This document shows, piece by piece, positions 47,506-56,144 of a stretch of DNA of 64,000 nt (positions are counted from its first letter, which is position 1; the number at the start of each line of letters is the position of its first letter). A program made the translations under genes and the position numbers. The DNA is from Salinimicrobium gaetbulicola (GTDB lineage Bacteria > Bacteroidota > Bacteroidia > Flavobacteriales > Flavobacteriaceae). Under the pieces are notes generated by a model. That model saw nothing but the letters and a program-made list of their open reading frames with translations. It was not told the DNA's origin and did not search any database. The stretch covers positions 868,001 to 932,000 of the forward strand of contig NZ_JBHTJP010000035.1 of the NCBI RefSeq assembly GCF_042676025.1, read 5' to 3'.

Positions 47506-50484
47506 ATGCAGAACAAGGGAATAGTCAAGGTGTTTGCGATTTTGTTCGGGCTGGTATGTATTTATCAGTTGTCTTTCACATTTATCGCGAATAACGTTGA
47601 GAAAGATGCCGAAGCATTTGCTGAGCAAAAAATCAGCTCAGATCAGGAAAATTACATTACCCTAAGAGAAAGGGCAGAACAAAGGTATCTTGACTCTATA
47701 GGAGGCGAGGAGGTTATTGCGGGGATCACCTACAATACTGCCAAAGACAAAGAATTGAACAAAGGTCTTGACTTGAAAGGTGGGATCAATGTGATTCTTC
47801 AAATCTCTGTTAAGGACATTCTTAGAGAGCTTGCAAACAATACTAAAGATCCTGCTTTCAACCAGGCTTTAGCAAAGGCAGATGAAGAGCAAAAGAAAAG
47901 TCAGGAGAACTACGTAGATCTTTTCTTCGAAGCTTTCGAAAATATTCCTGATGCGAAACTTGCTTCCCCTGATATTTTTGCAAACAAAAATCTTAGCGAC
48001 GAGATCAATTTTGAAATGAGCAATGATGAGGTGAAGCCTATCATCCGCAGAAAAATTGACGAGTCTATTACTTCGGCTTTTGAAGTATTAAGAAAACGTA
48101 TCGATAAATTTGGTGTAACTCAGCCAAATATTCAGCGTTTAGGAAATTCAGGAAGAATTCTTGTTGAACTTCCTGGAGCGAAAGAAATTGACCGTGTAAA
48201 AGGACTTTTACAGAGTACAGCTCAGTTAGAGTTCTGGCATGTTTATAAAAGCAATGAATTTCAGAATTTCTTCGTGCAGGCTAACAACATGTTGAAAGAC
48301 ATGGTTGCTCAAAAAGAAGAAAAAGCAGACACTACTTCAGCAGAAGCTGATGAGATCGATGCCCTTCTTGAGTCGGCAGATGATTCTACTGAAGTTGCTG
48401 AACAAAATAATCCATTATTCGACCTGATGGTACAACCTGGATTCCAGGGAGGGCCTATCCTTGCAACTTTCAAAGTTGGGGATACTGCTCAGGTAAACGA
48501 ATATTTGAACAATTCTCAGGTTCGCGGATTGTTAACAGGAGATCAGCGTTACGCGAAATTCGTTTGGGGTAAGACCAGCGAAGATGATGAGGTTGCTGAA
48601 TTGTATGCCCTTAAAGGTAACAGGCAAAATGAACCACCACTTTCAGGAAGTGTGATCACTGATGCAATGCAGACATATGACCAGGTTGGTCGTATTGCTG
48701 TAAGCATGCAAATGAATGGTAAAGGAGCGAAGAGCTGGGAAGATATGACAGCTTACGCTTTCGAAAATCAGAGTCAGATCGCTATTGTACTTGATAACAT
48801 TGTTTATTCTGCACCAGGTGTTTCTTCCGGTCCTATTTCTGGAGGAAGAAGTGAGATCACCGGTGACTTTTCGATTACTGAAGGTCAGGATTTAGCGAAC
48901 GTACTACGTGCCGGTAAACTTCCTGCTTCTGCTGATATTATTCAAAGTGAAGTAGTTGGTCCGTCATTAGGACAGGAAGCTATTGATAGCGGGGTTATGT
49001 CTTTCGCTATTGCTTTAGTGCTTGTTTTGCTTTGGATGATCTTCTATTACGGTAAAGCCGGGATATTTGCAGATATCGCCCTTGTGGTGAACATTCTGTT
49101 CATCTTCGGAATACTTGCAGGACTTGGTGCTGTATTGACCTTACCTGGTATTGCCGGTATCGTTTTAACGATCGGTATATCGGTTGATGCCAACGTACTT
49201 ATCTTCGAACGTATTCGTGAAGAGTATGCGAAAGGAAAACTTCAGAAAGACGCTATTAGAGACGGTTTCAATAATGCCTTGTCTTCGATCCTTGATGCGA
49301 ACATTACTACGGGGCTTACAGGTCTTATCTTACTTGTTCTTGGAACAGGGCCAATTAAAGGATTCGCGACTACCTTATTGATTGGTATTGCTACCTCTTT
49401 ATTTACCGCGATTTTCATTACACGTTTGTTCATTGATGGTTATGGTAAAAAAGGTAAGAACCTTGATTTCTCTACTTCAATGACCAAAGGTCTTTTCGCT
49501 AACCTGGGAATTAATTTCCTTGGAAAAAGAAAGACTTTCTACATCGTTTCGGGAATTTTCATTCTTGTGAGTTTAGGCTCATTGTTCACTCAGGGTCTTA
49601 ACCAGGGAGTAGATTTCGTAGGAGGAAGAAGCTACACTATCAGATTTACTGAGCCGGTTAACCCTACTCAAATCGAGTCTGACCTTGTAGCTGAATTTGG
49701 AAGTGCTGATGCCAAAACTTTTGGTGGGGCCAACCAGATCAAAGTTACTACCAAGTATAAAGTAGATGAAGAAGGAACTGAGATCGATAACGAGATCCAA
49801 CAGAAGTTATATTCTTCTCTTCAATCATACCTTCCTGCCGACCTTACCTACGAAGATTTCTCAGTAGGTGAAGGAGAGCGTGAAATTGGAATTATGCAGT
49901 CTATTAAAGTTGGACCATCTATCGCAGATGATATCAAGCAGGCTTCTATTTGGGCTGTACTTGGTTCTCTATTGGTGATCTTCTTATATATCCTGCTTCG
50001 ATTCAGAAAGTACCAGTTCAGTTTAGGTGCCGTTGTTGCGGTTATCCATGATGTTTTGATCGTGTTAGGTGTATTCTCACTTACTTACAAGTTCATGCCA
50101 TTCAACATGGAGATCGACCAGGCTTTTATCGCGGCTATCCTTACCGTGGTAGGTTACTCGCTGAATGATACCGTGGTTATCTTTGACCGTATCAGGGAGT
50201 TCTTTAACGAGCATCCGGGATGGACTCAGAAAGATGCTATTAACGCAGCGATCAATAGTACTGTGAGCCGTACGTTGAACACCTCGATGACTACCTTAGT
50301 GGTGTTACTTGCGATCTTCATTTTTGGAGGTGAGAGCATCAGAGGATTCATGTTTGCCTTGATCGTAGGTGTGATCGTAGGTACATACTCTTCTATCTTT
50401 GTTGCTACACCTGTAACTTATGATACCTTCAATAAGCAGCAGGAAAAGAAGAAACTTAAGCAAAAAGAGCAAACAGTAGCTTAA
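47506..50484 (+). CDS. secDF: Fused SecD-SecF protein-export membrane protein
   Basis: SecDF uses the proton gradient to pull exported proteins through SecYEG. The 992 residues fuse SecD and SecF. SecD has TM1 at about 8-28, GLDLKGG at 87-93, a large periplasmic region and a membrane bundle with TLPGIAGIVLTIGISVDANV. SecF starts near residue 670, with VDFVGGRSYTIRF and TVVGYSLNDTVVIFDRIREF. An acidic, Ser/Glu-rich insertion (about 268-305) sits in the first periplasmic region. Fusion is normal for this phylum. Confidence 0.97.
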   Translation: MQNKGIVKVFAILFGLVCIYQLSFTFIANNVEKDAEAFAEQKISSDQENYITLRERAEQRYLDSIGGEEVIAGITYNTAKDKELNKGLDLKGGINVILQISVKDILRELANNTKDPAFNQALAKADEEQKKSQENYVDLFFEAFENIPDAKLASPDIFANKNLSDEINFEMSNDEVKPIIRRKIDESITSAFEVLRKRIDKFGVTQPNIQRLGNSGRILVELPGAKEIDRVKGLLQSTAQLEFWHVYKSNEFQNFFVQANNMLKDMVAQKEEKADTTSAEADEIDALLESADDSTEVAEQNNPLFDLMVQPGFQGGPILATFKVGDTAQVNEYLNNSQVRGLLTGDQRYAKFVWGKTSEDDEVAELYALKGNRQNEPPLSGSVITDAMQTYDQVGRIAVSMQMNGKGAKSWEDMTAYAFENQSQIAIVLDNIVYSAPGVSSGPISGGRSEITGDFSITEGQDLANVLRAGKLPASADIIQSEVVGPSLGQEAIDSGVMSFAIALVLVLLWMIFYYGKAGIFADIALVVNILFIFGILAGLGAVLTLPGIAGIVLTIGISVDANVLIFERIREEYAKGKLQKDAIRDGFNNALSSILDANITTGLTGLILLVLGTGPIKGFATTLLIGIATSLFTAIFITRLFIDGYGKKGKNLDFSTSMTKGLFANLGINFLGKRKTFYIVSGIFILVSLGSLFTQGLNQGVDFVGGRSYTIRFTEPVNPTQIESDLVAEFGSADAKTFGGANQIKVTTKYKVDEEGTEIDNEIQQKLYSSLQSYLPADLTYEDFSVGEGEREIGIMQSIKVGPSIADDIKQASIWAVLGSLLVIFLYILLRFRKYQFSLGAVVAVIHDVLIVLGVFSLTYKFMPFNMEIDQAFIAAILTVVGYSLNDTVVIFDRIREFFNEHPGWTQKDAINAAINSTVSRTLNTSMTTLVVLLAIFIFGGESIRGFMFALIVGVIVGTYSSIFVATPVTYDTFNKQQEKKKLKQKEQTVA

Positions 50485-50507
50485 TTAAGAACTGTTTAAT
50501 CATATAG

Positions 50508-50535
50508 AAAAAGCCTCCTTTATGGAGGCTTTTTT
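50508..50535. terminator. Terminator after secDF
   Basis: AAAAAGCCTCC (50508-50518) and GGAGGCTTTTTT (50524-50535) around a five-base TTTAT loop. It is almost the same stem as the hairpin inside the DUF192 gene at 51055-51082. Confidence 0.9.
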
Positions 50536-50610
50536 ATTTGGAGTTTGATCCGCTACTTTAATTGATTAGTGCTTCTTCGGAAGGTGTAAAATTTGTTGCC
50601 TGGATTTATA

Positions 50611-51105
50611 TTAGTTACGAATCAGATTTAATCGATCTCCGGGTTCCAGTTTCCATTGATCTGAAAGTCCCGCGTTCACCTCTAAAACATATTGTGCGGG
50701 TTCATTAGAAGGGATCGTTTCCAGGCTATGGGGTTTTGCATCTTTTCCTATGCTGACCACTTTTAAATCACTATCAAGAAAGATAAGGTCTAAAGGAATG
50801 TTGGTGTTCTTCATATAGAAGCCTCGTTGTGCTTCGGTGTCGAAAATGAACAACATGCCTCTGTTTTCCTGAAGGCTTTGGCGATACATCAACCCTGTTT
50901 CCCTCTGGTAGGTGTCATCGGCTATTTCTACCTCCAGATGAGCCAGGGTATCACCACTGGTGTTAGTCAAATAAACTTCCCCTTCTTTTTTGAATTCAAT
51001 AAGCTGGGTGTTTACCTGCTTTCCCGGAGATTTCATTTCCTCTTTACAGCCTATAAAAAAGCCTCCCAAAAGAAGGAGGCTTAGTAATGAATATTTTCGA
51101 ACCAT
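50611..51105 (-). CDS. DUF192 lipoprotein
   Basis: The 164-residue precursor has a lipobox ending at Cys20 (FFIGC). The mature start CKEE fits the K-(D/E)2 pattern linked to surface export of Bacteroidota lipoproteins. The rest is a DUF192 domain: VEIADDTYQRETGLMYRQSL (about 60-79), MLFIFDTEAQRGFYMKNTNI and IPLDLIFLDSDLKVVSI. The family has no firm function. Its ATG shares one base with the lgt stop, so it is coupled to lgt, the enzyme that lipidates it. Its first codons also form a terminator-like hairpin. Confidence 0.9.
   Translation of the reverse strand: MVRKYSLLSLLLLGGFFIGCKEEMKSPGKQVNTQLIEFKKEGEVYLTNTSGDTLAHLEVEIADDTYQRETGLMYRQSLQENRGMLFIFDTEAQRGFYMKNTNIPLDLIFLDSDLKVVSIGKDAKPHSLETIPSNEPAQYVLEVNAGLSDQWKLEPGDRLNLIRN
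51055..51082 (-). terminator. Terminator-like hairpin inside the start of the DUF192 gene
   Basis: On the minus strand AAGCCTCC, an eight-base loop, GGAGGCTT and then TTTT cover about codons 8-17 of the DUF192 reading frame. It has the form of an intrinsic terminator and could end lgt transcripts within the next gene. Confidence 0.45.
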
Positions 51106-51929
51106 TAGTTTACACGGTTTTTGGTTGACGGCCGGAACATAAAATAGAATCCTGCCAGTATGAATGGGATACTAAGCCATTGACCGGTATTAAGAACCCA
51201 GTTCACTCTTTCGCCTACTTGAGGTTCTTTAATGAACTCCACAAAGAACCTTACGGTCCAAAGCAGCACCAGGAATAATCCGAAGAGATATCCCAGTTTA
51301 TTCCTTTTTTCGGTCTTCCAGTAAGTTAGCCATAAAATTATAAATACAACAAGGTAGCAGGCAGATTCATATAATTGTGCAGGGTGCCTTGCAAAATCTT
51401 CTCCTAGTTTTGTGAAAACCACTCCATAGTCACTACCTGTAGGTTTTCCAACGATCTCCGAGTTCATGAAGTTTCCTATTCTTACAAAGATCCCTCCGGA
51501 AGCTACCGGAACTACGATCCTGTCAAGTATCCAAAGCACCGGCTTTTTAAGAACGTTTCGGCTGTACATATACATGGCGATGATTACACCGATAGCGGCT
51601 CCGTGGCTGGCGAGTCCTCTGAAGCCTGTGAATTCAAATTCAGGTTCAAATCTAACAGGAAGAAAGATCTCTAAAAGGTGATGCTGAAAATAATCCCAAT
51701 CATAGAAGATCACGTGACCTAAGCGGGCACCTATCAAAATTGAAAGAACCATATAAATGAACAGGGAATCCAGTTTTTCAAGAGAAACACCTTCGCGTTT
51801 AAAAATGTTCTTCATTAGATACCATCCCAGCGTGAAGGCGATCACGAACATTAAACTGTAATAGTGAATAGTGAAGAATCCCAGGTCAATTCCTTCAGAA
51901 GGATTCCAATAGAAAACATTTAAGAGCAT
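51105..51929 (-). CDS. lgt: Prolipoprotein diacylglyceryl transferase
   Basis: Lgt moves a diacylglyceryl group from phosphatidylglycerol to the lipobox cysteine, the first step of lipoprotein maturation. The 274-residue protein has about seven membrane segments. The family features are HYYSLMFVIAFTLGW near the start, a GFRGLASHGAAIG segment (about 103-115), the signature VRIGNFMNSEIVGKPT (about 150-165) and RHPAQLYESACY. Several lipoproteins in this window are probable substrates. It ends in TAATG shared with the DUF192 start. Confidence 0.96.
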   Translation of the reverse strand: MLLNVFYWNPSEGIDLGFFTIHYYSLMFVIAFTLGWYLMKNIFKREGVSLEKLDSLFIYMVLSILIGARLGHVIFYDWDYFQHHLLEIFLPVRFEPEFEFTGFRGLASHGAAIGVIIAMYMYSRNVLKKPVLWILDRIVVPVASGGIFVRIGNFMNSEIVGKPTGSDYGVVFTKLGEDFARHPAQLYESACYLVVFIILWLTYWKTEKRNKLGYLFGLFLVLLWTVRFFVEFIKEPQVGERVNWVLNTGQWLSIPFILAGFYFMFRPSTKNRVN

Positions 51930-51982
51930 GTAGTAAATTTAAGGTTGGATCGTAAAGATAAGTAAAAGCTTAATTTCCCAAA

Positions 51983-52231
51983 TTACTTTTCCTTCGGAAG
52001 TTTTTCGGGTACGGGATCATATCCCGATCCTCCCCAGGGATTGCAGCTTGCAATTCTTTTTATGGAAAGCCAGCCGCCTTTAAATGCTCCATGTTTTTTA
52101 AGAGCTTCTAAAGAGTATTGAGAACAAGTGGGGGAGTAGCGACAAGTGGCCGGAGTAAAAGGGGAGATGAAATTCTGGTAGAATTTCACCATCCCTATTA
52201 ACGGATATGAAAGCCACTTTTTGATCGCCAT
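51983..52231 (-). CDS. yidD: Membrane protein insertion efficiency factor YidD
   Basis: YidD is a small membrane-associated protein thought to assist YidC. The 82 residues contain the conserved KFYQNFISPFTPATCRYSPT (about 16-35) with its Cys pair, CSQYSLEALKKHG and the CNPWGGSGYDPVP ending. It is 15 bases downstream of cysS on the same strand. Confidence 0.95.
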   Translation of the reverse strand: MAIKKWLSYPLIGMVKFYQNFISPFTPATCRYSPTCSQYSLEALKKHGAFKGGWLSIKRIASCNPWGGSGYDPVPEKLPKEK

Positions 52232-52246
52232 ATGTCCTTTATTGTA

Positions 52247-53731
52247 TTACGAAATGGAGAAGGAAGTTCCTTCTTTTCCATCTTTCAGCTGAATTCCCAG
52301 TTCAAGGAGTTCGTCTCGTATTTTGTCACTGGTTGCAAAGTCTTTATTTGCACGTGCTTCAGCTCTTAGTTTGATCAACAGTTCTACGGTGCCTGAAAGT
52401 TTATTTCCGGCATCGTCATCGGCTGCTTCGGTATCCTGTAACCCTAATACGTCAAAAATGAAACTGCTCATAACAGCTTTTAGTTCCTGAAGATCCCCTT
52501 CGGTTATCTTGCCTTTGCCTTCATTGATCACATTAATTTGCTTAACGGCGTCAAAAAGTTGCGCGATCAGGATAGGGCTGTTGAAATCATCGTTCATGGC
52601 GTCATAGCATTTCTGCTTCCATTCGGCTAAGTTGAATGATGATTCTGCTGAAGGATTAAGTTCGTCAATAAGATGGTAGGCATCCATGAGACGGTAGAAT
52701 CCTTTTTCACTGGCCAATAAAGCTTCATTCGAGAAATCCAGGATGCTTCGGTAGTGTGCCTGAAGCATAAAGAATCTCGCTACAGAAGGATGGAATCCTT
52801 TTTCAAGGTTCGGATTATTTCCAGTGAAGATCTCATTTGGGAGTATATTATTACCGGTGCTTTTTGCCATTTTCTTACCATTAAGGGTAAGCATGTTCGC
52901 ATGCATCCAGTAATTCACGGGGTTCTTCCCGGTAGCAGCTTCTCCCTGGGCGATCTCACATTCGTGGTGCGGGAATTTAAGATCCATTCCGCCTCCGTGA
53001 ATATCAAATTCTTCACCCAGATATTTTGAGCTCATCACGGTACATTCCAAATGCCATCCTGGGAAACCGTCACTCCACGGGGAGGGCCATCTCATAATGT
53101 GTTGTGGTTCGGCTTTTTTCCAAAGCGCGAAGTCCTGCGGATTTTTCTTGTCGCTTTGTGCGGCAAGTTCCCGGGTATTCGGGATCATGTCTTCCAGCTT
53201 TCTTCCGCTTAATCTTCCGTAATCATGAGTTTCGTTGAATTTTAAAACGTCAAAATAAACTGACCCGTTCGCTTCATAAGCGAATCCTTTTTCAATGATC
53301 TCCTTAATGATCTCTATCTGCTCAACAATATGACCTGTAGCCGTTGGTTCAATACTTGGCGGAAGGTTGTTGAATTTTTGAAGGATGTTATGGAAGTCGA
53401 CCGTATAGCGCTGTACCACCTCCATGGGCTCGATCTGTTCCAGTCTTGCCTTTTTAGCGATCCGGTCCTCACCCGAATCTGCATCATTTTCTAAATGGCC
53501 GGCGTCGGTAATATTTCTTACGTAGCGCACTTTGTAACCCAGGTGTTTCAGGTAACGAAATACCAGGTCAAAAGAAATGAAGGTGCGGCAGTTTCCTAAA
53601 TGCACGTTGCTGTATACGGTTGGACCGCACACATACATTCCAACATTCCCTTCATTTATTGGAGTAAAGATTTCTTTTTCGCCCGAAATTGAATTGTAGA
53701 TCTTTAATTCCTGCTCTTTATAAAGTGCCAT
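52247..53731 (-). CDS. cysS: Cysteinyl-tRNA synthetase
   Basis: This class I synthetase charges tRNA-Cys and uses a zinc ion to select cysteine. The 494 residues have zinc ligands Cys35 (YVCGPTVYS), Cys230, His255 and Glu259 (FPHHECEIAQ). The HIGH motif is HLGN at 44-47 and the KMSKS motif is KMAKS at 287-291. The C-terminal helical anticodon-binding region is complete. It is 21 bases downstream of folE and may share its transcript. Confidence 0.97.
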   Translation of the reverse strand: MALYKEQELKIYNSISGEKEIFTPINEGNVGMYVCGPTVYSNVHLGNCRTFISFDLVFRYLKHLGYKVRYVRNITDAGHLENDADSGEDRIAKKARLEQIEPMEVVQRYTVDFHNILQKFNNLPPSIEPTATGHIVEQIEIIKEIIEKGFAYEANGSVYFDVLKFNETHDYGRLSGRKLEDMIPNTRELAAQSDKKNPQDFALWKKAEPQHIMRWPSPWSDGFPGWHLECTVMSSKYLGEEFDIHGGGMDLKFPHHECEIAQGEAATGKNPVNYWMHANMLTLNGKKMAKSTGNNILPNEIFTGNNPNLEKGFHPSVARFFMLQAHYRSILDFSNEALLASEKGFYRLMDAYHLIDELNPSAESSFNLAEWKQKCYDAMNDDFNSPILIAQLFDAVKQINVINEGKGKITEGDLQELKAVMSSFIFDVLGLQDTEAADDDAGNKLSGTVELLIKLRAEARANKDFATSDKIRDELLELGIQLKDGKEGTSFSIS

Positions 53732-53752
53732 AAGTAAGTTTTAAAACTTGGG

Positions 53753-54430
53753 TTAAAAGTCGGTTTCCAGGTTGATGTAATCAAGAAAATCACGTCTTGC
53801 TTCAGGGTCTTTGAAACGTCCGCCATATTCGCTGGTTACTGTGCTGCTTTCAACATCGCGAATTCCGCGGCTGTTCACGCACAAATGCTTAGCATCGATA
53901 ACGCAGGCAACATCTTCTGTGCCCAATACTTCCTGAAGTTCTTTTACGATCTGCATGGTCAATCTTTCCTGAACCTGAGGTCTCTTTGCGTAATAATCTA
54001 CGATACGGTTCATTTTTGAAAGACCAACCACAGTTCCGTTAGAGATATATCCAACGTGGGCTTTTCCAACAATAGGAAGCAGGTGGTGTTCGCAGGTAGA
54101 ATAAAGAGTGATATTCTTTTCCACCAGCATCTCACCGTATTTATATTTGTTCTGAAAAGTTGATGCTTTAGGTTTAACCTGAGGATGTAAACCTCCGAAG
54201 ATCTCATTTACGAACATTTTAGCTACTCGTTTAGGAGTTCCTTTAAGGCTGTCATCTGTAAGATCCAAACCTAAGGTTTCCATGATATTTTTAACATCCT
54301 TTTGAATAAGCTCGATCTTTTCAGCGTCTGATTTGTCAAAGGCGTCTTTACGCATAGGAGTATCAGTATTCGGGCTTACAAAAGCATCTCCCATCTCATC
54401 AATGGCCTCGTCTATATTGTCTTTTTTCAT
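53753..54430 (-). CDS. folE: GTP cyclohydrolase I
   Basis: FolE converts GTP to dihydroneopterin triphosphate for folate and, through QueD/QueE, for queuosine. The start is ATG 54430 (225 residues); a frame from TTG 54475 overlaps the promoter. The zinc ligands are Cys113 and His116 (CEHHLLP) and Cys184 (HLCVNSRG). VGLSKMNRIVDYYAKRPQVQ marks the active-site region. The first 35 residues are acidic and longer than the E. coli N-terminus. queE of the connected pathway lies 13 kb away. Confidence 0.96.
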   Translation of the reverse strand: MKKDNIDEAIDEMGDAFVSPNTDTPMRKDAFDKSDAEKIELIQKDVKNIMETLGLDLTDDSLKGTPKRVAKMFVNEIFGGLHPQVKPKASTFQNKYKYGEMLVEKNITLYSTCEHHLLPIVGKAHVGYISNGTVVGLSKMNRIVDYYAKRPQVQERLTMQIVKELQEVLGTEDVACVIDAKHLCVNSRGIRDVESSTVTSEYGGRFKDPEARRDFLDYINLETDF

Positions 54431-54464
54431 ATTAAATTGTAATGAACAGTCAGTTTTAGGCTTG

Positions 54465-54472
54465 CAAAGATA
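54465..54472 (-). promoter_or_regulatory. -7 promoter element of folE
   Basis: On the minus strand this reads TATCTTTG, an exact match to TAnnTTTG, about 35 bases before ATG 54430. The -33 side is weak. Confidence 0.58.
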
Positions 54473-54537
54473 CAATTTATAACCCTTTTTTGATAATAAG
54501 GGAGGAATGGGTATCTCCTTTTTATTTAATTTTTAAG

Positions 54538-54573
54538 AATAAAAAAAGAGCAGCTGTGAATAGCTGCTCTTTT
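54538..54573 (-). terminator. Intrinsic terminator of the FadL-type gene
   Basis: AAAAGAGCAGCT (54544-54555) and AGCTGCTCTTTT (54562-54573) around a six-base loop. On the minus strand it is followed by a T-run, so it ends the gene at 54590. Confidence 0.88.
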
Positions 54574-54589
54574 CAGACTCATTTATGGT

Positions 54590-56125
54590 TTAAATTCCAA
54601 AGCTCAGGGAAAGTATGAAATTAGAATTTTTTCTATCTGTAAAGGCTCTGTCGGTTAACCCTGTTGAGTATAAACGAGGGTTTTTGTCTTTTTCGAAAGC
54701 TTCATAAGCAAAATCTAATTTGATATTTCCGAAGTCATAACCCAGTCCAAGCGAATATCCGTTTAGATCACCTATATCTGCTGAAGCTTCCTCATTATAT
54801 GGACTTTCTTCAAAACGATATCCTCCTCGCAGGCTCCATCTTTCAATCCTGTATTCCCCACCAAGTCTGAATGTGGAGGCTCCTTTTAATTCAGCTTCCA
54901 TAATGTCATTTTGAAGAGCAAACTGCGGATCGTCCTTGGGTTTGAATTTGGTATTTGAGTAATCTTTATAAGAATAGTCAAAACTTAAGATTCCGCGGTT
55001 TCCGAAGAGATACGCTAAACTTGCGTTGAATTTTGAAGGAGTTTGCAATTCGTAATCAGGGTAGATATTAATGATATTAGGATCAACTACTGCCGATCCT
55101 GCGGCATCGCTAAATGTTTCCAAATATTGAGTGGTTTCTTCTGAAATATTATACCAGGTGGGTGATTCATAAGCCAAACCGGCTCTAACATTTTCTCCAA
55201 GTTTTGCCAAACCTCCAAGTTGAACACTAAAACCACTTCCCAGGGTGCTTAACCTGTCTTCAAAATAAATTTCATTGATGTCGCTGCCGGGATTATTGTT
55301 CAATTCTGAAAGGATCGTAACCCTGTCGTAGTTTATAAAATGCGTATTTAAATTGATTCCCAGATACAGAAAATCCTGGTATTGGGTGGCGAAGTTGAAA
55401 GAGAATTTTCCATTCAGCCCATTTGCTGAATAAGTGTATTGCTGATCAAAAGTTCCCGGGGCTACTGCTGAAAAATACCGGGTATTGTTCAGATCTTCAG
55501 GATCCTCGGCATTAATGATGAACCCCTGATATCCTAACATTGCCTGTTGGGCGGCAAAGCCTTCATTTTCTCCAAGGTAGGAGTATAACTCACTTATAGT
55601 TTCATTATTTGAGGAATCATCTGGATCATTTATAGGTACAAGTAGATCAAGTGGAATACCTTGAGCATATTCTAAAAAATATTGGTCAATAGATCGATTA
55701 TTGTCACCCGCAGCTACAAAATCATCCTCAAAATTCGAAGTTTTGGAATAATTGAAGGCCAGGGTGAACTTTTTCCAGGCAGCGCTCTCATCGCGGTTAT
55801 TGAATACGAAAGCAGCACCGGCCTGTCCAAGGTCAAAGTCTGAATTTGAATTACTGCTGAAACCGTTCATGAACTGAACCTCATTATCTGCATTTTCGAA
55901 GTCTGCCGTGAAGCTCACGGTACTGTTCAGGAATACGGCTGATCCTGCCGGATTGATATCAAGAGAGGAAAGATCTCCTCCCAGGGCACCAAAGGCTCCG
56001 CTCATTGCCCGGTATCTCGCCGTTCCGTATAGATCGGAAGTCGAGTAACGGGTTGCATCTGAGATATTTTGAGCCTCCATAGTCATTGTAAAAATGGCTA
56101 TGGAGGCAAAAAGTAATTTTTTCAT
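54590..56125 (-). CDS. OmpP1/FadL-type outer membrane transport protein
   Basis: Members form barrels that pass hydrophobic molecules such as long-chain fatty acids. The preferred start is ATG 56125 (511 residues); GTG 56131 would add two residues. A signal peptide is cut near MEAQN (about residue 20). The N-terminal plug region has YRAMSGAFGALGGDLSSLDI (about 38-57) and NPAGSAVFLNSTVS, the FadL-like NPAG motif. The barrel strands end in NFILSLSFGI. Residues around 175-215 form an acidic insertion. The substrate is unknown. Confidence 0.87.
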   Translation of the reverse strand: MKKLLFASIAIFTMTMEAQNISDATRYSTSDLYGTARYRAMSGAFGALGGDLSSLDINPAGSAVFLNSTVSFTADFENADNEVQFMNGFSSNSNSDFDLGQAGAAFVFNNRDESAAWKKFTLAFNYSKTSNFEDDFVAAGDNNRSIDQYFLEYAQGIPLDLLVPINDPDDSSNNETISELYSYLGENEGFAAQQAMLGYQGFIINAEDPEDLNNTRYFSAVAPGTFDQQYTYSANGLNGKFSFNFATQYQDFLYLGINLNTHFINYDRVTILSELNNNPGSDINEIYFEDRLSTLGSGFSVQLGGLAKLGENVRAGLAYESPTWYNISEETTQYLETFSDAAGSAVVDPNIINIYPDYELQTPSKFNASLAYLFGNRGILSFDYSYKDYSNTKFKPKDDPQFALQNDIMEAELKGASTFRLGGEYRIERWSLRGGYRFEESPYNEEASADIGDLNGYSLGLGYDFGNIKLDFAYEAFEKDKNPRLYSTGLTDRAFTDRKNSNFILSLSFGI

Positions 56126-56144
56126 ATTCACTGGTTTTCAGTAA

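Noticed and set aside
54431..54475. FolE start at TTG 54475.
   Set aside because: The codon overlaps the -7 box on the minus strand; ATG 54430 gives the normal protein.
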